A stretch of 64,000 bases of DNA from Porodaedalea pini. Taxonomy: Eukaryota; Basidiomycota; Agaricomycetes; Hymenochaetales; Hymenochaetaceae. The DNA lies in contig NBAY01000025.1 in NCBI GenBank assembly GCA_002794775.1, forward strand, positions 248,001 to 312,000, in the 5' to 3' direction. The notes under the pieces were generated by a model that saw only the letters and a list, made by a program, of their open reading frames with translations, was not told where the DNA came from and did not search any database. Position 1 is the stretch's first letter. Each line of letters opens with the position of its first letter. The position numbers and the translations under genes were made by a program. Below, piece after piece: positions 11,306 through 22,499 of this stretch.

Positions 11306-12297
11306 ACAACTGTGGAGATCCCAATGCCACTGGCCTCAGAATCAGCTCTATTAGGTTCGATTCGACTCAGGACAGCTTTACAAGTATCCCCGATGCATTT
11401 CAGGACAGTTTCAGTGTTTGGCTGGATTAACCCAACGCATACAGCTTGGTTCTGCACCAGTGAGCCACCAAAGTCCATTTTGGGTCACATCTGGTATTGT
11501 TCCAAGCCTCCCAAAGCTTAATTACTCATGTTCTCGAGTTCCGGCTTTGAGTCCCAGTTGTTTGGTATTGTTTGGCTAGAGCCTGCGGTCTGTCTTTGTG
11601 TCCTTTGTATGCCACTCAGAGGCTCAACCCTCTGTTGGTTATTTAAACACTCATGTAAATGTCTCAAACATACAAGTTTAGTTCCCCCAAGTCAGTCCCA
11701 GTCTTTAGTTCTCATCTCCATCACTGTTCAGTGTCGTTCCATCTGTTCCATCTCAAGTCCAGTTTTCAGTCAAATCTTGCTTTCGCTATATCGCCCTCAG
11801 TTCTAAACCGATTCTCGAGCTCTCTTCAGATTCTTAATCTCGTCTAAAATTGCATTCGAATACTGTCTTGTCTTGCACAATTCCAAGCCTGTGTCATAGA
11901 GCTACCAAAATAGCCTTTCCATTCTGGGAGTTCCGTGCATTCTGCCAGCCGCAACCAGTGCAACTGCCATATCTCCGTCAATTCTGCACCACATCTTGAG
12001 ATCTTTTCAGATTCGGAATTGTTTCGACGAATTGTTTTGATTACTGTCTTCGCTGGCGAGTTTCCAAGCCCAGGTTGTCAAGATTGTAGTGCCCCTTTGT
12101 GTTCTGACCGCATTTAGGCATGTTTTGCTGGTCACCCTTTGTACTCATGCCCTTGAGTCGACACCTAGCCCTGAGTATTCCCCTACACTTCCCTACACTT
12201 CCTGACACTATCCCCTCCATCAGACACATTAGAGTGAACCCCCAGTGGCTGAACTCAACCAGGTCCGAGTCTGCCTGTAGACCCGTACCATCACCTT
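11306..12297. mobile_element. Unidentified ~1 kb insert in element B
   Basis: The RT reading of element B stops at 12298 (GKWLWR codons) and resumes at the FIKDY codons next to the solo LTR at 11305, so about 990 bp here are foreign. The insert begins near TGTGGAGATCC (11311) and ends near CACCTTTCA (about 12292). There is a TATTTAAA-like box near 11640 and no convincing reading frame. It could be a solo LTR of a third family (TG...CA ends), but I cannot find a clean target duplication. Confidence 0.55.
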
Positions 12298-12947
12298 TCA
12301 CCGCCATAACCATTTTCCCATGTTGAGGAACTTCTGGAGTTCCTTGAGGTTTCTTGGGACAGGCCAGCTAGCAATTGCTTCCGTCTTTGCTGGGTCAGCC
12401 TTGATTTCACTGTTGTCGATGATGTGACTGAGGTACTTTACAACCTTTATGTCAAATTCGCACTTCTCCAGCTTCAGGTACAGGCTGTTCTCCCTAAGGA
12501 CCTGTAACACTCACCTCGTTGTCTTGATGTGCTCCTTGAGAGTGTCTGATAGGATAAGAATGTCATTGAGGTAGACGATGATCAAGTTGGCATAGATCAA
12601 GTCCTTGAAGATGTGATTGATGAAAGCCTGGAATGTCACTGGTGCATTGCAGAGACCAAAGAACATGATGGTTGGTTCAAACAGACCCAGGTTCATTCAG
12701 AATGCTGCCTTCCACTCATTGCCTTCATGGATTTGGATGTTGTAGTATCCCCAACAAAGGTCAAGCTTCGTGATGTACTTTGCCTTCTTGACCTTGTCAA
12801 CAAGTTCATCAATGAGGGGGAGAGGGTACTTATTCTTTATTGTACTCTCATTCAGCTTCTGGTAGTCTTGGATCAGGCACAAGGACTTGTCCACCTTCTT
12901 GATGAAGAAGAAGGGTGATGCCATCAGTGAGATCAACTTTTGGATAC
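12298..12947 (-). pseudogene. Element B reverse transcriptase fragment
   Basis: Central RT: MASPFFFIKK, QDYQKLNE, KLDLCWGYYN, then the palm with YLNDILIL, where the first catalytic Asp is replaced by Asn, and the thumb ending GKWLWR. Two in-frame stops interrupt it near 12510 and 12697. The upstream boundary at 12947 is the insertion point of element D; the sequence continues at 26344. Confidence 0.85.
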
Positions 12948-13303
12948 TGTTAGAACCTTATTTCATTCTTACCCCTTTTACCATTTACTATTTCCTTTCT
13001 TTTAATTGTTCCTTCTCATTATAATTAATTGTCTTTGCAATTGCTTCCCACACTCCCTATCACCTGACCTTCATTTGTTCCATCCTGATCTTTTATGTAA
13101 TCTTAGATAATATAGTCTCACAGTCGTTGCTATAAGAGGGACCAGGAATCACATGAACTCCTTGTTCTGCTTTTCCTCTTACCTCTGCAATGACCTAGCC
13201 TGAGTATAGCATGTCCCAAGTCCCTGCTCGAGTATAGCACATCCCAGACAACAGTCAGCCAAGGCCTGCCCTGTTCGAGTGCCACCCGAGCTCCTGCCTA
13301 ACA
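12948..13303 (+). repeat. 5' LTR of element D, with 65-bp internal deletion
   Basis: TGTTAGAACC...CTAACA, 356 bp against 421 bp in the 3' LTR. The difference is one missing unit between two near-identical ~20-bp repeats (TCTTACCTCTGTGAYGACCT type), consistent with slippage or unequal recombination between them. TATAAG box near 13131 and GTTCTGCTTTT predicted transcript start about 30 bp later; matching primer site just after the LTR (13305-13315). Confidence 0.93.
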
Positions 13304-13759
13304 TAAAAGCAGAACCTCACCCAGGCTCATCCCCAGCATACATCGTTGCTGTTGACTTGCCTTCACTTGGTCTAGAGGAGCGCTCCCCTTGACAGACTTG
13401 ATGTGTAAACCCCCTGAACAACAACCCTCAACCCTGCCTGGACATTTTTGGATGTTCGTGTATTACATAAACTTTCCAACCGACTTTTCCTGACTCTTAC
13501 CACATTTGGACACCAACTTGACCTTGGACAAGTTGCTGTCCCGATTAGGAAATCCTGGCTCTCCGCATAAGTCTTTGGTGGAGATCGCACTTGATGTGGA
13601 TGTGGGTAACCCAACATGTACAGTTATCAACATCATTGTTGATTGTTATCTCAGCCTCCTTCTTTCATCTTGTCATCAAACTCACCGACAAACCCATCCT
13701 ACATCAGCATAATGTTCATCCAAACACACAACCCATCCTGGTTCCCCCGCTGTCTTAGC
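13304..13759 (+). other. Leader of element D
   Basis: Untranslated leader beginning with the AAAAGCAGAAC self-priming site. No independent gene is seen; the sequence is collinear with the leaders of elements B and C. Confidence 0.65.
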
Positions 13760-16058
13760 CAAAATAGATATCACAGAGGAACAACAACAGGCTCTCCCCT
13801 CTTCATCATGATTTGACCCTGAACAAGCCTCATATGTCACGACTGACAATCAAGGTGTCACCCACAATATCTGGTCGAGTGATATTAGGAAGGCTTGGTA
13901 CTCAACTGATGACAGAGCACGAAGAACCAGGTAGAGCCCCCATACTCCATCATTGCCTACAGTATTAACTGTGTTGATCATCCTTCCATGTGACCCAGGA
14001 GGCTATCATACGCTGTGCCAAGACTCATCACCACCAACTCCCCCTGAACCCTTAATGCACACACCCGCACCAATGATGTCAACGGGGTTCACTCAACAAC
14101 AACAGCAAGAGCTTGTGGTGTTAATCACTGCAGCCTTTACCCACCAGGCAGCTAACACCCCAGTTGGCCAAGGCACCACCCCGACCCCTGCTATCAATGT
14201 TGCCCAGCCATGTGAATTCACTAGTGGCAATGAATACCTTGACTTCAAATGTGAAGTCCTTCTTTTTGTCTCAGTGAACCCAACCAGGTACCCTTCGTCA
14301 TTGAGCAAGATCTATCTGGCCCTCTCGTACCTAAAGGGCGGTAATGCATTGACGTGGGCACAGAACTACATTGAAGAATTCACGACCACAGGTGTCATAC
14401 GCTTTACAGAAACTTGGGATAAGTTCCAGGAGCATCTGGATGCATCGTTTGACGACCCTAACCACAAGGCAAAGGCTTTAGCTAAGATGCGCACAATGGT
14501 CCAGAAGGACCTCACAGCCAACAAGTTCTTCCAGGACTTTGATGTCTTATGCACAAAGGCCAGAATGACAGACACCATGCATGACTTTGAAGTCTGCAAT
14601 TGACTACAGAGGGCCCTCAATATTGAGGTAGTCTGAGGAGTTTTATGGTCGATGCTGTAGAGTACCAATGAGTGGCCAACCACTGCAGATCCCTCTAGAG
14701 GCCATCCGTTGCATGTTCTGACAGGTATTGATGCATACCAGACTCAGAAGGATTTGCCCAATGCATACCAGACACAGGATGATTTGCCCAACATCACATC
14801 AGTGGATCACTAGGAAGATCCCTGTGGCAATTTGGGACGTACCGGAAAGCTTATGTCATTGGAGTCAGTTGGGATGCGTACCAGAGATCTGCCCGATGAT
14901 GGGTGATGACTCACTGATTGGAGGATCTCAGTTCTGGTGGAGCTGCAATATGACTAGATGATGGACTGAGGCAAATGGGGAAGTTGTTGCATAGACATGT
15001 TTTCTTTTGACTTTCTATGTTTCTCTTTATGTTCCAAGTGTTTTCTCTCTGATGCTCTATGTTTCACCTGGTATACACATTATACTCACTTTGGAATAAT
15101 TTTCTTATAGATAGATCTCTTGCACCTTGAATTTAGGGACTTCCCTGTCGTAGGTAGCAAGGGAGGAAAATACTACCACAGAGTTCCCCTCAGATAGGGC
15201 AGCTTCCATGCGTGCAGTTAGTCTCCGCAACAGTTAATTTTGTGGCAACCTTGTCTTTAGTCTCGTCTCTTGTCTCATTCTCATTCTCATCTCTGCTATC
15301 GCTATTGTCTCATACTGGAGTTGATATCTCACTCATTACGGCTCTGTACTGACACTCACATCGGGTCCGGAGCACCTTACAGTATTGACGCATACTGACA
15401 CATACCGACACATACCAATGCATACTGACGTGTACTGGGTTCTTCCCGTGCTCATACTGAGGTTATATTTACTTCATAACTCAACAGAAACATGTCCCCA
15501 AACAAACTGCCAATCCTAAACAACCCATACACAGGATCTACAATGCCAGTCCCTAAGATGTACAAAGAGTGGAAGAAGAAGGCAATCAAGATTGACTGCG
15601 TCGAGCAACAGGTGCGTGACATTCAGCAAGGATGCCAAGGTCATCCTCTGCCTCCTCCACCGCATCAGCAGGTGACACAACTGCCCCTGGCTCACTGTCA
15701 AATCACCATTCCCCATGTCAACAAATGCAATGCAATAGGCATCACCTTCGGCGGAGCCGGACAACCAATGGACGTCTCCATGAATGAGATGCACTGATGA
15801 GGAGTGTGCTGGCTTTGCAACCAGCCAGGCCACTACAGGGTGCAGTGCCCACAGGGCAAACCAACTGTGCAGCGCATGCTGCAGATGATGGAGCCAGTGA
15901 AGCTTCATCTCTCTGTGGATGAGCTCACAGCAATGAAGGAGTTGGCATTCAAGGAAGTTGTAGACACTCGAAAGTCAACAGTGGAGGACTATGTAGAGGA
16001 GGAAGGCAATGACAATGAGGTTGTCGACTCGCAGGGTTTTGCGAGTGGTCAGGCGTAA
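13760..16058 (+). pseudogene. Element D gag, split by an LTR-like insertion
   Basis: N-terminal part 13760-14655 contains the TQQQQQE stretch, the PREFTG-like block and the coiled-coil-like segment with SYLKGGNALTWAQNY. After the insertion (14656-15542) it resumes at PVPKMYKEWKKKA and ends with a CCHC knuckle (CWLCNQPGHYRVQC, about 15806-15850) and an acidic tail to the stop at 16058. A TGA in VCN*LQ (about 14603) and another before the knuckle (near 15797) interrupt it. The GGGTTTT heptamer seen in element C before the gag stop is kept here. Confidence 0.85.
14656..15542 (+). repeat. LTR-like insertion, family 3 (TGTAGA...TCTACA), copy in D gag
   Basis: 887-bp segment starting TGTAGAG and ending GGATCTACA, flanked by ATGC on both sides, inside gag codons of element D. 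Related segments of similar length occur in gag of B (35946-36878) and E (38778-39711) at different sites. They share internal blocks such as the ACATACCAATGCATAC-like repeats and a subterminal region ending CAGGATCTACA. No coding region. Most likely solo LTRs of a further retroelement family. Confidence 0.7.
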
Positions 16059-16236
16059 CCACCAGGGCGACTGACCAAGAAGTTGAAGGGGTTTCAAGTT
16101 TGGACTTGCTAAAATATAACCAACCACCTGTACAATACATAGATGCAAACAGCATCAATGATTTTTCTGACTACGAAACCCTGACTGGTGTGAACAAATA
16201 TGATGAGAATGAGAAACTGTTCATGAGAGGAACTGG

Positions 16237-16658
16237 TGTTAGGACTCGAACTTTTCCTTTCTTTTATTTTCCTTTTATCATTTCCTTTCTTTTAATCAAT
16301 CCTTCTCATTATATTTAATCGTCTTTTCAATCATTTCTCACACTCCCTCCACATGACCTTCATTCGTTCCATTCCACTTGTTTATGTAACTTTAGATAAT
16401 ATAGTCCCACGGTCGCCACTATAAGAGGTCTCAGGAATTGCATGAACTCCTTGTTCTGCTTTTCCTCTTACCTCCACAACGACCTAGGTGAGACTCACTC
16501 CCCTTGTATTAGTTTAGACTGGTATTAATCCTCTTACCTCCGCAACGACCTAGCCTGAGTAAGCGTGTCCCGAGTCTACGCTCAAGTATAGCACATCCCA
16601 GACGATAGTCAGCCGAGGCCTGCCCAGTCCAAGTCGTCCCCCGGGCTCCCACCTAACA
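16237..16658 (+). repeat. 5' LTR of element C
   Basis: TGTTAGGACTC...CTAACA, 422 bp. TATAAG at 16420-16425 is followed 33 bp later by GTTCTGCTTTT (16453-16463), the predicted transcript start. Contains a tandem pair of ~20-bp units around ACGACCTAG separated by ~45 bp. Confidence 0.95.
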
Positions 16659-16670
16659 TAAAAGCAGAAC
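16659..16670 (+). promoter_or_regulatory. Self-priming primer-binding site of element C
   Basis: AAAAGCAGAAC (16660-16670) starts one base after the LTR and is the exact complement of 11 bases at the predicted transcript start inside the LTR (16453-16463). It does not begin with TGG, as tRNA-primed sites do. Known precedent: Tf1 of fission yeast primes from the 5' end of its own RNA. Confidence 0.75.
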
Positions 16671-17046
16671 CTCACCCAGGCTCATCCCCTGCGTACGTCG
16701 TCGCTGTCGACTCACCTTCACTCGGTCTAGAGGAGCGCTCCCCTCAACAGACTTGACATGTAAACCCCATAAACGACAACCCTCAACCCTGCCCGGACGT
16801 TTTCGGATGTTCGTGTATTACATAAACATTTTAACCAACATTTCCCGACCCTGGCTCTACAAATTAGCCTCTGGTGGAGCACGCACCTGACGTGGACGTG
16901 GGTAACCAGATGAGTACAAACTTCGACAACAATCTCATTTGTGATCTCGCTTGGATCCTACCGCCTCGTCATCAATTTTGCCGACGAACTCGTTCAACGT
17001 TGGCATAACCCCGGATCGAACGCACAACCGATCCCTGTCCCTCCAC
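16671..17046 (+). other. Leader of element C
   Basis: About 375 bp between the primer site and the gag coding region. A frame with RLVINFADELVQRWHNPGS is open across 16945-17040 and is conserved in elements B and D, so gag may start upstream of where I place it. No other gene seen. Confidence 0.5.
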
Positions 17047-18451
17047 CAACGTCAAGATAGATCTTACCGACGAACAGCGACGGGCCCTTCCTGCATCAGC
17101 CCATTGGGATCCAGACTGACCAAGTTACGTCGTGACCAACAATAGCGGCGTCACACACGACATCTGGTGGAGTGAAATCCGACGCGCCTGGTATTCGTCA
17201 GACGAACGAGGAAGGAGAGCCAGGTGGCCCCCAGCCGCTCCATCGTCACCTGCACCATCGACGTCAACTATCAACCTACCACCAACCCCAGGTACCTACC
17301 GTGAAACCAACAGAGACCCCTCACTGCCGACCCCCCCAGAACCTTCAACGCCCACACCTGAACCCGCAATGTCGGCAGGAGGCTTCAGTCAGCAGCAGAT
17401 GGAGCAGATCGCAGCCATTGTCGCGAATGCCTTCGCCCATCAGGCGAATAACGCCCCCGCACCGGTTGTGGCGGCTAACCCTCTGACCCCCAACATAGAC
17501 GTCGCCTGGCCACGTGAATTCACTGGCAGCGATGACTACCTAGACTTCAAGCGCGAGGTCCTTCTTTTTGTCTCCGCAAACCCGAACAGATATCCCACGT
17601 CGGAGAGTAAGATCTACGTTGCTCTCTCCTACCTGAAGGGTGGTAATGCGGCGACGTGGGCACAGAATTACATAGAGGAATCAATGACAGCCGGCATCGT
17701 AACCTTCACCAACAGTTGGACAAGATTCCAAGAGCGCCTGGACGCCTCGTTTGACGATCTGAACTGGAAGGAAAAGGCGCTGGTGAAGTTCCGGACTAAA
17801 GTACAGAAGGACCTCACTGCCGACGAATTCTTCCAGGATCTCGACGTCGTGATCACAAGAGCGGGTTTGATGGATGACAGCATCATCTGTGACCAGCTGA
17901 AGTGAGCAATGAACATCGAAGTGGTGCGAGGGGTACTAAGGTCAACGCCAGTCCCGACGATGTATGAAGACTGGAAGAAGAAGGCGATCGAGATTGACTG
18001 GGGTGAGCAACAGATTCGCGCCATCCAACGAGGCCGCGCCTTCCTGCCCCCACCATGCCCACCGCAGCCGCATGGACCCCCAGCTCATCGCCAGTTGACA
18101 GCCCCCCATGTCGACAAACGCGATGCGACAGGCGTCACCTTCGGAGGGGCTGGCCAGCCGATGGACGTCTCCATGAACGAAGCACAATGCTGATGTGCAT
18201 GCTGGATCTGTGGCCAGCTTGGTCACTTCAAGGATGCGTGCCCACAAGGGAAGACGATTGTGCAGCGTATGCTGCAGATGATGGCACCTGGCGAACGTCG
18301 CCTCCTCGCTGATGAGCTAGGGGCAATGAAGGAATCGGCATTTGAGGAAGTCGTAGACACTTGGAGGTCAACTGTGGAGAACTGCATGGAGGAAGAAGGT
18401 GATGACGAAGAGGTCGTCGACTCGCAGGGTTTTGCGAGTGGTCAGGCGTAG
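17047..18451 (+). pseudogene. Element C gag (CCHC nucleocapsid polyprotein)
   Basis: Particle-forming polyprotein of about 460 codons. The reading frame runs from the KIDLTDEQRRALP block through VTHDIWWSE, a Pro-rich stretch, FSQQQMEQIAAIV, the structured core with SYLKGGNAATWAQNY and DLTADEFFQDLD, a basic/proline-rich linker, and the zinc knuckle CWICGQLGHFKDAC (about 18200-18241), to an acidic tail and TAG at 18449. In-frame TGA codons lie near 17121, 17903 and 18191; element A has Arg codons at the positions of the last two. The true start codon is uncertain: no ATG is obvious and an upstream continuation is possible. Confidence 0.87.
18427..18433 (+). promoter_or_regulatory. Candidate -1 ribosomal frameshift site between gag and pol of element C
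   Basis: GGGTTTT in the phase G-GGT-TTT relative to gag, six codons before the gag stop. pol is in the -1 frame and is open across the overlap. A GGTCAG/CTGACC stem (18440-18445 with 18464-18469) lies 6 nt downstream. The heptamer is kept in D and E, but reads GGATTTT in A and B. Confidence 0.45.
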
Positions 18452-21400
18452 CCACCGGGACGACTGACCGAGAAGTTCCAAGGGTTTCAAGTTCAGATCC
18501 GTTAAAATATAGTCAACCGCCTGTACAATATCTAGATGCAAATGGCGTCGATGACTTTTCCAACTATGAAGACCCTACTGGTGTGAATGAAGAAGACGTT
18601 GAAGAGAAATTGTTCATGAGGGGAACTGGCGGACACCAGCTGGACCTCCTCCTGAACGTCGGACACAGCGTAGCAGGGGAGACGAGAGAGGTGGATGCGC
18701 ATGCCCTCGTGGATTCAGGATGCACAGGATCATGCATCAACGTGAGGTTCGTCGAACGATACGGGTTGGAAACCAAATGATACATATGGCCTCTCGCAGT
18801 GCTCAATGCCGACGGCACACACAATGAAGCTGGGTTGATCAAAGAATACGTCAACATTGAGCTTATGATTGGGCCCCACAGAGAGAGGATTGTCCTTGCA
18901 GTGACATCACTGGCGTTGTCAAACATCTTCCTTGGTTACGATTGGCTTTGACGTCACAACCCGGAGGTCGACTGGAAGGCGGGTTTGATCGAATTCACCC
19001 GTTGCCCGGAGGAGTGCACAATCATAAAGGAGGACGTGAGGAAGGTGGAGGAGGCCATGGAAGAGATGAGGAGGATGAGGGGGGTGAGAGAAGTGCGAAT
19101 GGACAAGGCGTCCTGGCCCGCATATCTCAACGACTATGCTGACGTCTTCTCGGAGAAAGAATTCGAGAAGCTACCGGAACACTGCCCCTGGGACCACATC
19201 ATCGATCTGAAACCCGACTTCAAGCCGAGCAACTGCAAGATCTATCCGCTGATGCCAATGGAACAGCAGTCGTTAAAGGACTTCCTCGAAGAGAACCTGA
19301 AGTCAGGCCGCATATGAAAGTCAATCTCGCTGATGGCCTCGCCCTTCTTCTTCATCAAGAAGGCTGACAAATCCCTATGCCTGATCCAGGATTACCGAAA
19401 ACTCAATGACGGTACGATCAAGAATAAGTATCCCCTCCCTCTCATCAACGAACTTGTCGACAAGATCAAGAAAGCGAAGTACATCACTAAGCTTGACCTT
19501 CGATGGGGATACTACAACGTCTGGATCTGCGAAGGCGATGAGTGGAAAGCAGCGTTTCGCACAAATATGGGCCTCTTCGAACCTACGGTCATGTTCTTTG
19601 GTCTTTGCAACGCACCGGCGACATTCCAGGCCTTTGTCAACCACATCTTCAAGGGACTGATCTACGACAACTTGATCATCGTCTATCTCGACGACATCCT
19701 CATTCTCTCACAAACTCTTGAGGAACACATCGAGACGTCAAGGCGCGTCCTTCAGATCTTGCGAGAAAACGGCCTGTACCTGAAGCCGGAAAAATGCGAG
19801 TTCGATGCTAAGACCATGAAGTACCTCGGGCACATTGTCAGCAATGGCGAAATCAAGGCTGACCCGGCGAAGACAGAGGCGATCGCAGACTGGCCGGTTC
19901 CACGAAACCTCAAGCAGCTACAGCAATTCCTCGGCATGGGCAACTGGCTGCAACAGTTCATCAAGGACTACAGCAAGATAGTCCATCCGCTGACATCGCT
20001 AACAGGTAAAAAGGACTGGGTATGGGAGACCGAACAGCAGGAAGTGTTCGAGGAGCTGAGACGACGTCTCTGCTCACCTCCAGTCCTGGCCATCGCCAAC
20101 GACGAGGGCCCTTTCCGTGTCGAGGCAGACTTGTCGAACTTCGCACTCGGAGGCGTGTTGTTGCAGAAACAGGAAGGCAAGTGGAGGGTGGTCGCCTACA
20201 GGTCGGAAGCGCTCCTGCCAGCAGAATGGAACTACAAGATCTACGACAAGGAGATGCTCACGATCGTTTCGGCGCTCAAGGAGTGGAGGCAATACCTCCT
20301 CGGCGCCCATCACCCCATCGAGATCTGGTCCGATCATGCCAACCTCACCTACTTCAGGTCAGCACAAAAGCTGAGCTATCGACAAGCTCGCTGGTGAACA
20401 GAGCTTGAAGAATTCGACTTCCACCTCAAGCACAAGTCGGGAAAGACGATGGGCAAGGTAGACTTACTGTCGCGCAAGGCAGGCTATGACGAGGGAAAGG
20501 ATGACAACGACGACGTCGTGTTCATCAAAGACAAGTGGCTGAATCATGGAGTGGTGAGGACATTGCGTGAGGAGGTGTTGGAACGAGTGGGTGACGTGCA
20601 GAGGGCGCAGGACGAGTCGGACAGGCCAACGGGGATGACAGAGGTCGATGGGTTGTGGCGCATGAAAGGCAAAGTGTACATGCCGTCGTCAATGAAGGAG
20701 GCCATATTGCGGGAATGTCACGACTCAGTTCTGGCGGGACACCCAGGAGCGTCAAAAACGGTGGAGCTCGTCCGTCGAGACTTCTGGTGGACGTCGATGT
20801 TCTCCGACGTCCAAGTGTATGTCCGAGGGTGTAATCGCTGTCAGCGGACAAAGGCTCTGAGGGCGTCGAGGTCGAGGCTGCTTCACCCAAATGCAGTCCC
20901 AGAAGCTCCTTGGGAAGTCATCACAGTCGATCTCATCGGAGAACTCCCAGACTCCAAGGGACACAACACGATCTGTGTCTTTGTGGACAGGTTCTCGAAG
21001 CAGATGCACGCGATCCCGACAACGATGAAATTGTCAGCGGAAGGCATGGCCCAGTTGTACTACGACCACGTCTTCCGTCTCCACGGCTTGCCAAAGAAGA
21101 TCATCCATGACCGAGGCACACAGTTCGATGCGTCGATGATGAAGGAGCTGTACAAGCTCCTGCACATCGAAGGCAATCTGTCAACGGCGTATCACCCACA
21201 GACGGATGGTCAAACGGAACGTGTCAACCAAGAGCTTGAACAGTATCTTTGACTCTTTGTTAACCATCGGCAATCGGACTGGAAGGACTGGCTACCTCTC
21301 ACGGAGTTTGCGTACAATAACCGTGAACACTCGGCGACGAAGATGTCCCCCTTCTATGCAAACACAGGACGTCACCCCTTGAGCTTTGACACAACACGAA

Positions 21401-22075
21401 CCTCGTCTGCCAACATGTCGGCAGAAGAATTCCCAAAGCACATTAAGGAGACTCATCGTGTTGCGAAGGACAACCTGGTCAAGGCAGTGGACGACATGAA
21501 GCGTTACCATGACCGGATGGCAGGAACTTCGGTTGAGTACAAGGCTGGAGACAAGGTCTTCCTCGATGGGCGGAACATCAACACAGATTCGCCGACGAAG
21601 AAGCTTGCCGACAAATGGTACGGTCCCTTTGAGATCATCGACAAGGTGGGAGCCAGTGCATACAAACTCAGGCTCCCCAAGCAATGGAAAAAGGTCCACC
21701 CGGTCTTCAATGAGGCCCTACTGAAGCCCGCCATCGAACCGTCCTTCGAGAGCCAGAAACAACCAGCACCGCCGCCTCCTGACATCGTCAACAACAAGGA
21801 GGAGTACGAGATCGAGGAGGTTCTAGACTTGCGTCTGCACTGAGGAAAGCTACAGTACCTCGTCAAGTGGGTCGGATACAATGAACTGACTTGGCAGCCT
21901 GAGACAGACTTCGGCAAGAACGCAAAAGAGGCGATCGCTGAATTCTATTGAAAACACCCTGGCGCTCCTCATAAACTTGACATTCCTCACCAACGACTCC
22001 ACCCACGCTTCATCGACACCGAGCCAGATGACCTCGATCTTGGTTGGTCGGGATGCCCAACCTTGAGGGGGGGGT
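18452..22075 (+). pseudogene. Element C pol: protease, RT, RNase H, integrase, chromodomain
   Basis: One reading frame of about 1,200 codons broken by seven TGA stops (near 18778, 18948, 19315, 20396, 21250, 21841, 21948). Protease: DSGCTGSC near 18712. RT: ASPFFFIKK, KLDLRWGYYN, and the intact catalytic YLDDILIL near 19685-19710. RNase H: EGPFRVEAD and the TYFRSAQ block. Integrase: zinc finger HDSVLAGHPGASK with CNRCQ (20718-20850), core Asp in VDLIGEL and in IHDRGTQFD, and the NQELEQYL Glu region. A C-terminal chromodomain (LQYLVKWVGYNELTWQPE, about 21850-21905) defines a chromovirus and is thought to direct integration to heterochromatin. All catalytic residues I can locate are intact. Confidence 0.92.
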
Positions 22076-22077
22076 AA
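22062..22077 (+). promoter_or_regulatory. Polypurine tract of element C
   Basis: TTGAGGGGGGGGTAA immediately before the 3' LTR; the primer for plus-strand DNA synthesis. The same tract (GAGAGGGGGGTAA) precedes the 3' LTR of element D at 25908-25922. Confidence 0.85.
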
Positions 22078-22499
22078 TGTTAGGACTCGAACTTTTCCTT
22101 TCTTTTATTTTCCTTTTATCATTTCCTTTCTTTTAATCAATCCTTCTCATTATATTTAATCGTCTTTTCAATCATTTCTCACACTCCCTCCACATGACCT
22201 TCATTCGTTCCATTCCACTTGTTTATGTAACTTTAGATAATATAGTCCCACGGTCGCCACTATAAGAGGTCTCAGGAATTGCATGAACTCCTTGTTCTGC
22301 TTTTCCTCTTACCTCCGCGACGACCTAGGTGAGACTTGCTCCACTTGTATTAGTTTAGACTGGTATTAATCCTCTTACCTCTGCGATGACCTAGCCTGAG
22401 TAAGCGTGTCCCGAGTCTACGCTCGAGTATAGCACGTCCCAGACAATAGTCAGCTGAGGCCTGCCCAGTCCGAGTCGTCCCCCAGGCTCCCGCCTAACA
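22078..22499 (+). repeat. 3' LTR of element C
   Basis: 422 bp, same ends as the 5' LTR. Differences from the 5' copy are clustered in the last 180 bp and nearly all sit in CpG dinucleotides of one copy that read TpG or CpA in the other. Confidence 0.95.

Larger units (their letters stand above)
16237..22499 (+). mobile_element. Ty3/gypsy chromovirus element C, near-complete reference copy
   Basis: 6263 bp, LTRs of 422 bp each (16237-16658 and 22078-22499), perfect ACTGG target duplications (16232-16236 and 22500-22504) inside protease of element D. gag and pol are complete and collinear; the in-frame stops I identified are TGA, most of them explained by CGA to TGA. The two LTRs differ at about 15 positions, 14 of which are C/T or G/A differences at CpG sites, and the first ~240 bp look identical. 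This is the youngest and best preserved family-1 copy here, but the stops make it inactive as it stands. Confidence 0.96.

Noticed and set aside
11306..12297. Solo LTR with TGTGGAGA...TTTCA ends
   Set aside because: No inverted terminus or clean target duplication could be found; left as an unidentified insert.
17047..21950. TGA reassigned to an amino acid
   Set aside because: TGA-only stops suggested recoding, but related copies have Arg or Gln codons at several of these sites and host genes such as RNA14 read normally without TGA sense codons. CGA to TGA decay is sufficient.
16237..22499. Ascomycete-type RIP as the cause of decay
   Set aside because: LTR differences and stop codons are in CpG context (CG to TG or CA), whereas RIP acts preferentially on CpA. 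Methylation-linked deamination explains the data better.
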